A stretch of 64,000 nt of DNA. It comes from Cyanidium caldarium. Its lineage: Eukaryota > Rhodophyta > Bangiophyceae > Cyanidiales > Cyanidiaceae. The stretch covers positions 248,001 through 312,000 of the forward strand of contig JANCYW010000001.1 in NCBI GenBank assembly GCA_026184775.1, given 5' to 3'. A program made the translations under genes and the position numbers. The notes below the pieces were generated by a model, which was not told the origin of the DNA, ran no database searches, and worked only from the letters and a program-made list of their open reading frames with translations. Below are positions 47,936 through 57,032 of the stretch, in pieces. How positions within the stretch are numbered: position 1 is the stretch's first letter; every line of letters begins with the position of its first letter.

Positions 47936-48742
47936 ATGTTTGTTACTGCAGCCGTGTCGCGGGACAACGGCACGGGGAGGAGGCAATGGAAACCGGTTGC
48001 GCGGAGTGGGAGGTCATTGCCGAGAGGGGCGGCGCTGGCGGGGCGTTCGGCGACGCATCGCAGTGCGTCGGGTGATGCGTTACGAGCAGGGAGCGTCGGT
48101 TGGCGCCCCCGGTTGAGAGCCCGGAATGGGTACATGTCAGCGGCGCCTGTCGGAGATGGTTCTCCGGCTGACGGAGTCGTCGCCACGACCTCATCCACCA
48201 CCACCGCCGCTGCGGACGTCGAGGTGGAGCCGCTATCGGCCGAGGCGGTCTCGCGAGGTCTGGTGCCGCCCGAGCCGGTGATGGATTGCGAGCAGATCAC
48301 CCAGGTGCTGCCCCACCGCTTCCCGTTCCTGCTGGTGGACAAAGTGCTGCAGTGTATGCCGGGAAAACGCATTGTGGCGTTGAAGAACGTCAGCTACAAC
48401 GAGCCGTACTTCCAGGGACACTTTCCCGACTACAAGATCATGCCCGGCGTACTGCAGCTAGAGGCACTGGCGCAATGCGCTGGTTTGCTGCTGCTGCAAC
48501 CGCCCATCAGCGACGGCAAGGGCACATTCTACTTTGCCAGCGTGGAGGGATTGCGGTGGCGAAAGCCGGTGCGCCCCGGCGACACCCTGGTCATGGAGTG
48601 CGACGCGCTCTCCATACGCCCGCGCTTCGGCGTCGGCAAGTGCCGCGCCCGCGGTTTCGTCGCCGGCCAACTGGTCATCGAGGCCGACATGACGTTCGCG
48701 TACGGCAAGGGCAGCAACGCGCTCGCCCAGAAGAGTGCTTGA
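47936..48742 (+). CDS. fabZ: 3-hydroxyacyl-ACP dehydratase FabZ, plastid-targeted
   Basis: FabZ removes water from 3-hydroxyacyl-ACP in plastid type II fatty-acid synthesis. The start chosen (MFVTAAVSRDNGTGRRQ) gives 268 residues with an early-Phe transit peptide of about 100 residues. An ATG at 47750 would add 62 Arg-rich residues. The hot-dog domain (about 120-265) begins ITQVLPHRFPFLLVDKV with the catalytic His. It continues NEPYFQGHFPDYKIMPGVLQ then LEALAQCAGLLL, which holds the catalytic Glu. Next come GTFYFASVEGLRWRKPVRPG, and at the end ADMTFAYG. It matches FabZ rather than FabA. Confidence 0.94.
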   Translation: MFVTAAVSRDNGTGRRQWKPVARSGRSLPRGAALAGRSATHRSASGDALRAGSVGWRPRLRARNGYMSAAPVGDGSPADGVVATTSSTTTAAADVEVEPLSAEAVSRGLVPPEPVMDCEQITQVLPHRFPFLLVDKVLQCMPGKRIVALKNVSYNEPYFQGHFPDYKIMPGVLQLEALAQCAGLLLLQPPISDGKGTFYFASVEGLRWRKPVRPGDTLVMECDALSIRPRFGVGKCRARGFVAGQLVIEADMTFAYGKGSNALAQKSA

Positions 48743-48982
48743 CCGGAGAAAGTAAACCGACGATAGGGTATATATCAGTGAGCTGTGCGAGCGTGCAGTG
48801 ATGCAAATAGACACGCTGGTTATCCGAGTTTATGGGTCACGTTCCGGTGCCTGCACGATTCCTCTTCCACACAGCGGATCATCGCCCGACGCCGTGGCCC
48901 CCGCCGCAGACACCTCTTGCGGGCAGCCGGTTACGGACGTTTTCACTCCGGTGCGCATCGGCGACTCGCTGCCACAGCTGCC

Positions 48983-49675
48983 ATGTTCATCTTGACTTGC
49001 AGACCACACAGCGCTAGGGGACCGGCGGCGGCGTACCGGTTGCATCGGGTGCATCCGTTGGGATCGGGTGTGTCGTTGGCGCCGTCGGGTCGGCGAGCAC
49101 GCCCTCGAGCGCCGAGCAGCATCGCCTCGCCCGGGCAGGGCGGCAGCTTGCGGGTGCAGTGCGCCAAGGAGGGAGTGCGCTTCTCGGAGACGCTGGACGG
49201 CACCAGTTTGCGAGTGGGAGTGGTGCGCTCCCGCTGGAACGAGGGCGTTACCGAGTCGTTGTTGGAGGCGGTGAAGCGCACCCTGAAGGAGTGTCGAGTG
49301 GCCGACGACAATGTGGTGGAGGTGGAGGTGCCGGGTGCGTTCGAACTGCCGTTGGCGGCGCGACTGATGATCGAGACGCAGCGCGTAGACGCGGTGGTGT
49401 GTTTGGGGTGTCTGATCAAGGGCGAGACGTCGCACTTTGACCTGATCGCTGACAAGGCCTCGGCGGCACTCATGCAACTGCAGATGAGCACGCAGACACC
49501 GATCGTGTTCGGCATCCTCACCTGCACGACTATGGAGCAGGCCACGGCGCGGTCGACGGGCGCTAACAACCACGGCATCGAGTGGGCCAAGACGGCCGTC
49601 GAGATGGGCACGGTGAAGAACGTGATGTTGGGCAAGTGGCCGGCCGGCAAGGAGAGCAAAAAGCTGCTCTTTTAA
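48983..49675 (+). CDS. ribH: 6,7-dimethyl-8-ribityllumazine synthase, plastid-targeted
   Basis: Lumazine synthase makes the penultimate intermediate of riboflavin. The start MFILTCRPHSARGPAAAY gives 230 residues: an early-Phe transit peptide of about 60 residues, then the conserved core. The core has LRVGVVRSRWNEGVTESLLE, EVEVPGAFELPLAARLMIE, VVCLGCLIKGETSHFDLIAD with the catalytic His, and TPIVFGILTCTTMEQATARS. It ends KNVMLGKWPAGKES. Lengths of the mature part (about 155) match. It lies just after fabZ on the same strand. The frame is open further upstream with no ATG I would prefer. Confidence 0.95.
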   Translation: MFILTCRPHSARGPAAAYRLHRVHPLGSGVSLAPSGRRARPRAPSSIASPGQGGSLRVQCAKEGVRFSETLDGTSLRVGVVRSRWNEGVTESLLEAVKRTLKECRVADDNVVEVEVPGAFELPLAARLMIETQRVDAVVCLGCLIKGETSHFDLIADKASAALMQLQMSTQTPIVFGILTCTTMEQATARSTGANNHGIEWAKTAVEMGTVKNVMLGKWPAGKESKKLLF

Positions 49676-49815
49676 GGAGGTGAAACTCGCGCGCGGAGCC
49701 ACCGAACGGAAATAGAGCGGACAGTTGTGGTGGTATATCGGTCACGGGATATACGCCCCCACAGAGACGAGCAGCGGATCGGCGAAGCGCCGTGCACACA
49801 CGCCGGGCAGCGGCC

Positions 49816-50940
49816 TCAAGACGAATCCGAACCCGACGCACCGCCGGTCGCGCTGGCGCTGAATAATGTAGATGACACCAGCGGACGCGGCGGCAGATCC
49901 GTGCGCGCCGCCGCGTCGGAGGCAGTCGTCGCTGGCGGTGGGACTTGCGCGGCCAAATGCTCGGCCAGAATGCGCCCGCATTCGCGCGCATACTCGTCGC
50001 TGCCCTTGACGAAGCTAAAACCGTTCACGTCGTGTACCACGAAACGGTCGCCGCTTCCGAATCGAATCAGATCAAACCCGCACACAAACTGTTTGAACGC
50101 GCACGGGATGACCGACGCCGCCTGGCGCTCCGCCGGCGTCAGTTCGATGCGGCACCGCACCTCCTTGCCGGCAGCGTTGCGCTCCACGATGCCGTCTACC
50201 ACTGGCGACTTGCGCCGCTCCGCATAGGCGAATGTTGGCCCCACCGCGTACACTTTGATATCGTACAACTCGTCGCTGGGTATGTACTCCTCGTAGAGGA
50301 ATGCGCCCTGGCGGCGGATGCGGCGGGCGCTGCCGTCGAACACCGAGCTGCAGTGTTTGGTCTTGCGAAACAGCTTGCGACAACCGTACGACGGCCGCCC
50401 GTAGTAGATGTACACGTCGTGGTCTTCGGCGTCAAGCGGCTTCTCCACGAACGGTTTGCCGACGCGCACCCCGCCATACTCGACGTAGTCGTCGGTTTCG
50501 CGGACGGCACTCGCATCTATGGTCTGGTGATCGAGCAACAGATGGCGCGGCACCGGCACGCCATGCTCCATCAACACGTCATACACTCGCTTGCGGTTGA
50601 AGAGCAGACGCTGATCTGTCACGGAATTCACGCAGTACGGTCGGCGCAGCTCCACGTACGCGATGGCCTTGTCCAGCGGGAACCCGTCCGAGTAGAAGGC
50701 AATGAGAGCGTCACAGAGCGGCCACTGCTCTACCGGCACCTCGGCGACGATCCGCTCATCGAACACCTCGATACGAAACTGTGCACACGAGCTGCGGGCG
50801 AGGAAGTGCAGGATGCGCAACATGGGCGCCGCGCGCGTCTTCTTCGCCATAGCACACACGCCCACCGTCAGCTGGCGGGTCGAGCGCCAGTTGCGTGGCC
50901 GGCTGGTCAGTTCGCAACCCCCAGACTCCTGTTCAGTCAT
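49816..50940 (-). CDS. VIP1: PPIP5K/VIP1-type inositol pyrophosphate kinase, kinase domain only
   Basis: VIP1 adds a pyrophosphate at the 1-position of InsP6/5-InsP7, making InsP7/InsP8 that report phosphate status. The 374-residue frame from its first ATG covers only the ATP-grasp kinase. It opens LTVGVCAMAKKTRAAPMLRI, then VPVEQWPLCDALIAFYSDGF and PLDKAIAYVELRRPYCVNSV. Next come PFVEKPLDAEDHDVYIYYGR, YTVGP-like VYAVGPTFAYAERRKSPVVD and VVHDVNGFSFVKGSDEYARE. These are near-identical in pattern to human PPIP5K. The histidine-acid-phosphatase domain, which follows the kinase in animals, fungi and plants (proteins of 1000 or more residues), is absent here: about 60 Ala/Ser-rich residues close the protein. 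The stop is followed by lumazine synthase on the other strand, so no downstream phosphatase is lost to a frame shift nearby. Confidence 0.93.
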   Translation of the reverse strand: MTEQESGGCELTSRPRNWRSTRQLTVGVCAMAKKTRAAPMLRILHFLARSSCAQFRIEVFDERIVAEVPVEQWPLCDALIAFYSDGFPLDKAIAYVELRRPYCVNSVTDQRLLFNRKRVYDVLMEHGVPVPRHLLLDHQTIDASAVRETDDYVEYGGVRVGKPFVEKPLDAEDHDVYIYYGRPSYGCRKLFRKTKHCSSVFDGSARRIRRQGAFLYEEYIPSDELYDIKVYAVGPTFAYAERRKSPVVDGIVERNAAGKEVRCRIELTPAERQAASVIPCAFKQFVCGFDLIRFGSGDRFVVHDVNGFSFVKGSDEYARECGRILAEHLAAQVPPPATTASDAAARTDLPPRPLVSSTLFSASATGGASGSDSS

Positions 50941-51433
50941 GGCGCCGGGTGACGGAAAGGGAGGACGGTGTTGCCGCGGGCATATACCTTGGCGGTGCGG
51001 CGCCTCCGCTCGGACGGAACGCGGCTCACCGGCCGCGCCGAATGGATGAGGCCCTGGTCGTCCTTTTCTTCAGGCGGTGGCCGTCCAGTCGACACGCATT
51101 CACGGGGTACTTGCCACTCGCCTTAGCGCCTCTTCCTACGGCGAGTTGCTCTTCATCCAACACACCGAAACCGCCAGCCCGCATGCAGACGAGCAACGCG
51201 CGTGCGGCACGTGCCGCATCTTCGACGCGAGTGCGTGAGGAGACGAGACAGACAGAGGAGCGAACAGACCGCAAGGCAAGAGGGTGTACGCGTAGGTGTG
51301 GGAGATGGTTCGCCCAATGCAGGGTGCTGGAGTGGTGTTTCCCAGCTCATTCAGGAACGACACTGAAGCGGCCTCAGAGAGCACCCCATCACCACCAACA
51401 GGTGCCCGTTGCCCCTGACGGACGTCCTCTCGC
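50941..51433. other. Intergenic, 493 bp
   Basis: No gene is supported. It lies upstream of the VIP1-type gene and downstream of the endonuclease III gene. Frames here are short and unlike any protein I know. Confidence 0.45.
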
Positions 51434-52363
51434 TCACATCACTTCTCTCTTTACCATGTCGTCTACGCGGCGACGCGGACGGAGGCGACGCGGCTCGTCG
51501 GCCAGCGCTCCGGTCTCCGCAGTTGTAGACGGTGTTCGCGCGACCGCCCGAACCCGTTTGGTCTGCGTCTTCGTGACCGCTGCCGCTGTGCCCTCCTTGT
51601 TCTCCTCCTCGCGCACATACGCCGGCCGTTTGGATCGTCCAAAGGCGATAAACTTGTTGGGCGAGCGTCGATTCACCGCGCGCGCCTCGGCCACCGCCGC
51701 CCAGCTGCATATCGGGCAGGCATCCATGTCATGCGTGCGCGCCGGACAGTGCTCGCGGCCGAACAGAATCATCTGGACGTGCAGATGGGCCCAACTGGAC
51801 GGATCCGGAAACACCAGCTTCAGCATTTGCTCCGTCTCTTCCACGCTCTTGGCGCCAAATCCCCACCGCTGCGCCAATCGATGAATGTGTGTGTCCACCG
51901 GGAAGGCCGCCTCGCCGAACGCCTGCATCATCACCACCGAGGCGGTCTTATGCCCCACGCCCGGCAGTGACTCCAGCTCGGCAAATGTGCGCGGCACCGC
52001 CCCGCCGTGCTCTCGTTCGATGCGCTCCGACAGACCGATCAACGAGCGCGCCTTGCGCGGTGCCAATCCCAGCGGCCGGATCACCTCGCGCACCCGCGTC
52101 TCCCCCAGCGCCAGCAGCGCCCGCGGATTCGGTGCCGCGGCGAACAGCACTGGCGTCACCGCATTCACTTTGACGTCAGTGCACTGCGCTGACAGCAACA
52201 CCGCCACCAACAACGTGAACGCGTCTCGGTGGTGCAGGAGCGTGGCCGGCGGGTCGGGGTACAGTCGCGACAGCGTCTCCTGCACCCGTTTCGCCTTTTG
52301 CAACAGCGCCGGCGACGGCGGCTGAAACGCCAACCGCCGCGCGACTGCTGCTAGAATAGTCAT
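51434..52363 (-). CDS. NTH1: Endonuclease III-type DNA glycosylase, Fe-S ligands incomplete
   Basis: NTH1 excises oxidised pyrimidines and nicks the abasic site in base-excision repair. The 309-residue protein starts at an ATG. The HhH-GPD fold shows FTLLVAVLLSAQCTDVKVNA and the hairpin LESLPGVGHKTASVV with the catalytic Lys 139, and AAFPVDTHIHRLAQRWGF with the catalytic Asp 157. The Fe-S loop that normally reads C-x6-C-x2-C-x5-C is here HCPARTHDMDACPICSWAAV: three Cys at about 206, 216 and 219, a ten-residue first gap, and no fourth Cys. So the cluster may be absent, as in some EndoIII relatives such as yeast Ntg1. A basic Arg/Lys-rich tail of about 80 residues follows. The N-terminus (MTILAAVARRLAF) could be an organelle presequence. 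Confidence 0.9.
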   Translation of the reverse strand: MTILAAVARRLAFQPPSPALLQKAKRVQETLSRLYPDPPATLLHHRDAFTLLVAVLLSAQCTDVKVNAVTPVLFAAAPNPRALLALGETRVREVIRPLGLAPRKARSLIGLSERIEREHGGAVPRTFAELESLPGVGHKTASVVMMQAFGEAAFPVDTHIHRLAQRWGFGAKSVEETEQMLKLVFPDPSSWAHLHVQMILFGREHCPARTHDMDACPICSWAAVAEARAVNRRSPNKFIAFGRSKRPAYVREEENKEGTAAAVTKTQTKRVRAVARTPSTTAETGALADEPRRLRPRRRVDDMVKREVM

Positions 52364-52624
52364 GCGATGGAGCCCGATAACCTATGTCGCTAGCGAGCGA
52401 CGCGCTCCAACATCCCGACGGGGCGACCGTGCAACCACGCACGAGGGGACGACGTCGAAGCGCGCCCGCGCCACCGATTCGGATGGCGGAGAGGCGGCGT
52501 GTGGACTCGACGGACAGGAGCGCGCGTCGAGGCGGGACGACGTCGGCGGATCGATCGGGAAGTGAGACCAATCCAGCATAGTCAAGCAGAGTGCAGCCGA
52601 TTGGTAAGCGTTCAGCTTGCAAAA
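52364..52624. promoter_or_regulatory. Shared upstream region of NTH1 and COQ5
   Basis: This is 261 bp between divergent start codons. The COQ5 frame is open to 52499 but without an earlier ATG there. Confidence 0.35.
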
Positions 52625-53518
52625 ATGGCGACTCGTGCCCTATTCCAACGTTACGGTCGGTTGCAGGCGACGACTCCAAAAGGGCCGCGGCCCGCGGCCC
52701 GCATCCCCTGCACGCGACCGCTCGTCACCGTCAACAGCGCGGACGCGCAGACCCATTTCGGGTATCGCCAGGTGGATATGCAAGAAAAGCCACAACTCGT
52801 ACAGGATGTGTTTGACTCGGTGGCCCGGTCGTATGATGTGATGAACGACGCCATGTCGCTGGGCATGCACCGTCTGTGGAAAGACCACTTTGTCAACCGT
52901 CTAGCGCCGTGGGACGGCATGCGACTGGTGGACGTGGCTGGTGGCACCGGTGATATCGCCTTTCGGGTGTTGCGAGCAGCACCGCAGGCTGAGGCGCTGG
53001 TGGTGGACGTGAACCAGAATATGCTGCAAGTAGGGGAGCGGCGAGCGCATGCCGCAGCGCTTTCGAGCGGCGAGCCGTCGTCGGCGAGGGCGCGGCCGCG
53101 GTTGCGCTTTATGCACGGCGACGCCGAGTCGCTGCCGCTCGATGCGGAGCAGTTCGACGCTTACACCATCTCTTTCGGCATGCGCAACGTGGCCCGGCCG
53201 GAGCGGGCGCTGGCCGAGGCGGTGCGCGTGCTGCGACGCGGCGGCCGTTTCCTCATGATGGAGTTGAGCGCAATGCCGGAAGACCGCTTCCCACTCTTGC
53301 GCCAAGCGTACGATACCTACTCGTTTCGGGTCATCCCGCAACTGGGCCAGTGGATCGCCAACGACCGCGCCGCCTACGAGTACCTGGTGCAGAGCATCCG
53401 GCGCTTCCCACCGCCCGCCCAAGTGGGTGCGACGATGCGAGACGCCGGCCTGCAAGCGTTGACCACCGAGGAGCTGTGCTTTGGCGTGGTGTGCATCTAT
53501 TCCGGTTGGAAAGTGTAG
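52625..53518 (+). CDS. COQ5: COQ5, ubiquinone-biosynthesis C-methyltransferase
   Basis: COQ5 methylates the benzoquinone ring carbon of the ubiquinone precursor using SAM on the mitochondrial matrix side. The first ATG (MATRALFQRYGRLQ) yields 297 residues, with an Arg-rich mitochondrial presequence of about 35 residues. The Ubie/MenG family core is typical: THFGYRQVDMQEKPQLVQDV, YDVMNDAMSLGMHRLWKD, SAM motif I in LVDVAGGTGDIAFRVL, then DAYTISFGMRNVARPERALA. COQ5/MenG ends such as YEYLVQSIRRFPPPAQ and GVVCIYSGWK are present. The THFG and EKPxxVxxVF start marks the mitochondrial COQ5 group rather than the plastid/cyanobacterial MenG. Confidence 0.95.
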   Translation: MATRALFQRYGRLQATTPKGPRPAARIPCTRPLVTVNSADAQTHFGYRQVDMQEKPQLVQDVFDSVARSYDVMNDAMSLGMHRLWKDHFVNRLAPWDGMRLVDVAGGTGDIAFRVLRAAPQAEALVVDVNQNMLQVGERRAHAAALSSGEPSSARARPRLRFMHGDAESLPLDAEQFDAYTISFGMRNVARPERALAEAVRVLRRGGRFLMMELSAMPEDRFPLLRQAYDTYSFRVIPQLGQWIANDRAAYEYLVQSIRRFPPPAQVGATMRDAGLQALTTEELCFGVVCIYSGWKV

Positions 53519-53606
53519 AGACGACCGACGGGAGAGGAGGTGCTCTGTACCTCAGCGGCATTGCGGTGGAGAGGTGGACGCTCTCCGCGCCACCTCCGCT
53601 CAGTCT

Positions 53607-54131
53607 CTACACGCGAGTCGCCGTGGATGCAGCGGCGGTGCCAAACAGCTGCGCATCCACCTCGTCCTCCATGCGCTGCATACTCTCCTGCTGCTGCTCA
53701 GTGTCGTGTAAATACCCGAACAGGTGACACAGGCCGTGCACCGCGATGCCGGTCAGGTGGCGGTGAAAGTCGGCGGCCGGCGTCGCGGCCGGCTCGGTGC
53801 GCCAGAAGCGCCGGTAGACGAACGGCACGGCGACAATCACCGTGCCCACGTCCATCAACGGCTTGCCGGGCTCTTCCTCGATCACCGGCGGATCCGGAAA
53901 ACCGAACGCTAACACGTCAGTCACGTGCCGCTCCTTCCTATAGTCGGCGTTGAGCCGCCGCACCGTCGCGTCGCTGGCGCACCACACCCCCACGTCCACC
54001 TCGTGCACGTGGTCGGCGCGCAGTGGCGTGCGGGCGCTTCGGCGGATGAGCTGCACGGCGCGCTCCAGGTGCTGTTGCAAGCGGTGCTTGTCGAGCGCCA
54101 CCGTGCGCTGGGTGCAACGGAGTACGAGCAT
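53607..54131 (-). CDS. ybeY: YbeY endoribonuclease (organellar rRNA maturation)
   Basis: YbeY is a zinc endoribonuclease that processes 16S-type rRNA. The 174-residue frame starts at an ATG and matches bacterial YbeY length (about 155). The signature HGLCHLFGYLHD (H-x3-H-x5-H) near residues 132-142 supplies the three zinc-binding His. Upstream, VGVWCASDATVRRLNADYRK and RHVTDVLAFGFPDP are conserved (the S-D and the TDVLSF block). No clear transit peptide precedes the domain, so it may act in mitochondria, as human YBEY does, with a start-proximal targeting signal. It is convergent with COQ5 and only 88 bp from its stop. Confidence 0.93.
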   Translation of the reverse strand: MLVLRCTQRTVALDKHRLQQHLERAVQLIRRSARTPLRADHVHEVDVGVWCASDATVRRLNADYRKERHVTDVLAFGFPDPPVIEEEPGKPLMDVGTVIVAVPFVYRRFWRTEPAATPAADFHRHLTGIAVHGLCHLFGYLHDTEQQQESMQRMEDEVDAQLFGTAAASTATRV

Positions 54132-54317
54132 GCATGGACGGGCGAGAGAAGATTCCAGAGGAACACGTAACGGTGGTGGAACGGGTCGGCGTTAAGCGTG
54201 ACCCGCAGCACGGGAAAGCCTCCGTCACCGGGAGCTCAGCGAGCGTCACGGAACCGCTGCGTGTTCCGCGCCAGAGCAGGCTGGCGGAGCACACTTGGGA
54301 GCACGTTGTGCGCGCGT

Positions 54318-55064
54318 TTAGAACAGATGGATGTACAAGTTGGCCTGTTGCAGTGTGGTGACCACGTCACCATATTCCGTGTGAGCGCATTGGGCGCCGG
54401 TGGAGTAGGTCACCTCGGGCAGCTGGACGGTGCCTTTGAGTTGCAATTGGGTGCAGCCGCCGCGGATCTCTCGCTTCGGTCCGCGATGCGGCAGCAGCAG
54501 TGCGAAACGAAAGCCGGGCGGCGAAGCATGCGGCTGCAGGGTGTGGCCGGCTCGCAGTTTGATCTGCAGAGAGCTGTTGCCGGTGGCGCAATCGAAGGCG
54601 ACGGCAACGGCCACGCGCACGTTGTCGATGACGTTCTCCTTGACGAGGCGCAGCTCGCTGCCATCGACGGTCAGCTTGCCACCCAGCAGCCGGTCGCGGC
54701 ACGACGAGCGCCAGATAAAGTTGCCACTGCGCAGATCGTAGTCGACGCCGATCTTGTAGGTGATGAGCGGGTGGAAAAATCGTTTGCGCAACTTGACGAG
54801 GTGGTCCACGCGGCCATCAGCACCGGCACCGCGAAAGAAGAAACGCGGTCGTCGATGAGGCTCTTCGACACTCCAAGTAGTTTGAGGAGCGTCATGAGCA
54901 CGTGTGGAGGACTTGAGGGGTGGTTCCGAATCAATCTGGTCGCTGGGCCATTTGTGGCTCGTTTCGACACGTCGAGCACGCTCGCCTCGAGCGGGCGGCG
55001 ACGAACCCGCTCCGCTCCACCGCTCGGCCTTGCCCCGCCGTCGCGTCCTCGGCCAGTCCCCCAT
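54318..55064 (-). CDS. Unknown protein with a beta-rich C-terminal region
   Basis: The first ATG (MGDWPRTRRRGKAERWSG) gives 248 residues. The first 80 residues are basic and probably disordered. From about residue 85 (RRPRFFFRGAGADGRVDHLV) the rest alternates hydrophobic strands: LITYKIGVDYDLRSGNF, CRDRLLGGKLTVDGSELRLV, VIDNVRVAVAVAFDCATGNS, SLQIKLRAGHTLQ, RFALLLPH, and it ends LQQANLYIHLF. This is consistent with a beta-barrel or beta-sandwich, such as a plastid envelope or outer-membrane protein, but I recognise no family. An overlapping plus-strand frame of 353 codons looks like antisense composition. Function unknown. Confidence 0.5.
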   Translation of the reverse strand: MGDWPRTRRRGKAERWSGAGSSPPARGERARRVETSHKWPSDQIDSEPPLKSSTRAHDAPQTTWSVEEPHRRPRFFFRGAGADGRVDHLVKLRKRFFHPLITYKIGVDYDLRSGNFIWRSSCRDRLLGGKLTVDGSELRLVKENVIDNVRVAVAVAFDCATGNSSLQIKLRAGHTLQPHASPPGFRFALLLPHRGPKREIRGGCTQLQLKGTVQLPEVTYSTGAQCAHTEYGDVVTTLQQANLYIHLF

Positions 55065-55583
55065 AGTGACTACGACGGCCAGGGAAGACAACTCCAACTG
55101 TCACGCCGCCAGTACCTCGCTCGCCGCGCCGCTCGCATCGTTGTTGTCGCAGCAAGGGACAAGTTGCCGCAACACGGGTTCTCAACACGCGACCGACTCG
55201 CGCGTTTTTTTCGACGGCGTGCGGTCTTTCGGAGACGCGAGCGCGATGACCGCCCATGAGAGCCTCTCGACAACATGCAACAATCCATGCCATTCTTGCC
55301 CATTTCCGTTGAACGGTGGTCGCCGCTCGTCAGGCCCCCGGCTCAAGCGTTGCGCCTCGCCTGCACGCGGCGTTTGCCGTTTCGTCAACGGTCGCGTCGT
55401 TGCACCTCTGTGTGGCACAGCACGAGTGGCCACGGCATTCGGTCGCCCCGTGTTCGGCACCAATTCGTGAATCAGCGCATTTGCCATCCGCGCCACATCG
55501 CCTGTTTCAGCAGCGCGGTGTCCTGAGCTGACTGCTCTTCGTTTCCCTTCTGTTTTTCCTGAATTCCTCTTTTCACCCTCGCC
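55065..55583. other. Intergenic, 519 bp, divergent upstream region of the unknown gene and glutamine synthetase
   Basis: A minus-strand ATG frame of 101 codons (55182-55487, MANALIHELVPNTG start) is present but low-complexity, so I do not call it. The last 65 bases before the glutamine synthetase ATG are pyrimidine-rich (CTTCGTTTCCCTTCTGTTTT and on). Confidence 0.45.
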
Positions 55584-56681
55584 ATGCGCTCGCCGCTCAG
55601 CCCGGACGTGACCAACCCGCCGGGGGTGGTGATAGCCGAATACGTGTGGATTGACGGTCGCGAGGGCCTGCGATCCAAGCCCAAGACGGTGGAGAAGAAG
55701 TGGAAGTCGCTCGATGATCTGAAAAAGTCGCCGATGAAGTACCTGCCCAAGTGGAACTACGACGGTTCGTCAACCGACCAAGCGCCCGGCACCGACTCGG
55801 AGGTGATGATCTACCCGCAGGCGGTGTTTAAGGATCCCTTCCGCGGTGGCGACAATATCCTGGTCATGTGCGACATGTACACCCCGGGCGGCACGCCCAT
55901 TCCCACCAACACCCGCTTCCAGTGTGCGCAGGTGATGGACAAGGCGAAACATTTGGCGCCGTGGTTCGGCATCGAGCAAGAGTACTTTATCATACGTCCG
56001 AAAGACCGGAAACCGATCGGCTTTCCGGAGGACGGCTCCGAGCCGGCACCGCAGTTTGCCTACTACTGCGGGGTGGGCGGAAGCAACGCTTTCGGCCGCA
56101 CCATCTGCGACGAACACTACATAGCGTGCTTGTATGCGGGCATTCAGGTGAGCGGCACCAACGGCGAGGTGGCACCGGGTCAGTGGGAGTTTCAGGTCGG
56201 GCCGTGCGTCGGCATCGACAGCGGTGACCAGCTGTGGATGGCGCGCTACATTTTGGAGCGCGTGGCCGAGGCGTACGGCTACGACATCGACCTGTCGCCC
56301 AAGCCGGTGGTCGGCGACTGGAACGGCTCAGGCGCGCACACCAACTTTTCCACCAAGCCGATGCGCGACAGCGGCGGTATCGAGGAGATCTACAAGGCCA
56401 TCGAGCGGCTGTCGATGAAGCACCGGGAGCATATTGCGGTGTACGGCAAGGGCAACGACAAACGCCTGACCGGCAAACACGAGACCGCCAGCATCGAGGC
56501 GTTCACGTGGGGCAAGGCCAACCGCGGTGCGAGCGTGCGCGTCGGCAACCAGACCGTGGCAGACGGTTGCGGTTACTTTGAGGACCGCCGCCCGGCCGGC
56601 AACATGGACCCGTACCTGGTGACGATGATGCTGACTTCCACGTGCTGCGATATCAAGATCGAGAAGATGCCGACTATGTAA
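55584..56681 (+). CDS. Glutamine synthetase, eukaryotic GSII type
   Basis: GS joins ammonium to glutamate with ATP. The 365-residue protein starts at an ATG and ends KIEKMPTM, close to the 350-residue GSII length. It has the N-terminal beta-grasp ([20 protein letters not shown]) and [20 protein letters not shown] at the active-site latch. Next come [10 protein letters not shown] with metal-binding Glu, [39 protein letters not shown] with the glutamate-binding NGSGxH, and ENRxxS-like [14 protein letters not shown] plus [18 protein letters not shown]. There is no transit peptide, so it is cytosolic. The isoform class is clear, but a gene number cannot be set. Confidence 0.95.
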   Translation: MRSPLSPDVTNPPGVVIAEYVWIDGREGLRSKPKTVEKKWKSLDDLKKSPMKYLPKWNYDGSSTDQAPGTDSEVMIYPQAVFKDPFRGGDNILVMCDMYTPGGTPIPTNTRFQCAQVMDKAKHLAPWFGIEQEYFIIRPKDRKPIGFPEDGSEPAPQFAYYCGVGGSNAFGRTICDEHYIACLYAGIQVSGTNGEVAPGQWEFQVGPCVGIDSGDQLWMARYILERVAEAYGYDIDLSPKPVVGDWNGSGAHTNFSTKPMRDSGGIEEIYKAIERLSMKHREHIAVYGKGNDKRLTGKHETASIEAFTWGKANRGASVRVGNQTVADGCGYFEDRRPAGNMDPYLVTMMLTSTCCDIKIEKMPTM

Positions 56682-57032
56682 GTTGAAGGAGGCAGACGGT
56701 GGTGGTGGTGCGGCGCGTCGAGGAAGAGGTGTGAAGGTGGCTGCGGAACGTTCGTATGCGGGCGGGGAAGGGAATCCACGCTCGTCGGGACCAGAGGGGA
56801 GCAAGCTTGTCGCACGGACGGGCCACCGGTGGCACGTCACGGCGACAATCCCTTGCTCGTGCGAGATATCATCGCGAGATGAGGTTGTGCAACCGTAAAC
56901 GATTTGCCATGGTCCCGGCGAATGAAGCGGAGTTGGATAGGCGGGCGCGTCGATGCATCCGCGACCGAGACACCGATGTTTGGAGGAGCTTCCCCTCCCT
57001 GCGGATGTCACCGGCGCGTCCGCACCCTGTGC
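56682..57032. other. Intergenic, 351 bp, between convergent GS and PAN3
   Basis: No gene is supported. It is the shared 3' flank of two convergent genes. Confidence 0.45.

Noticed and set aside
48830-49702. A 290-codon minus-strand frame over lumazine synthase
   Set aside because: It lies opposite a confidently identified enzyme and has only antisense-type His/Arg-rich sequence.
54198-55259. A 353-codon plus-strand frame opposite the beta-rich unknown
   Set aside because: Its composition (Ala, Gln, Leu, Val runs) is typical of antisense of a strand-rich coding region, and no motif is seen.
55182-55487. A 101-codon minus-strand ATG frame upstream of glutamine synthetase
   Set aside because: Low complexity, no homologue I know and inside a likely promoter.
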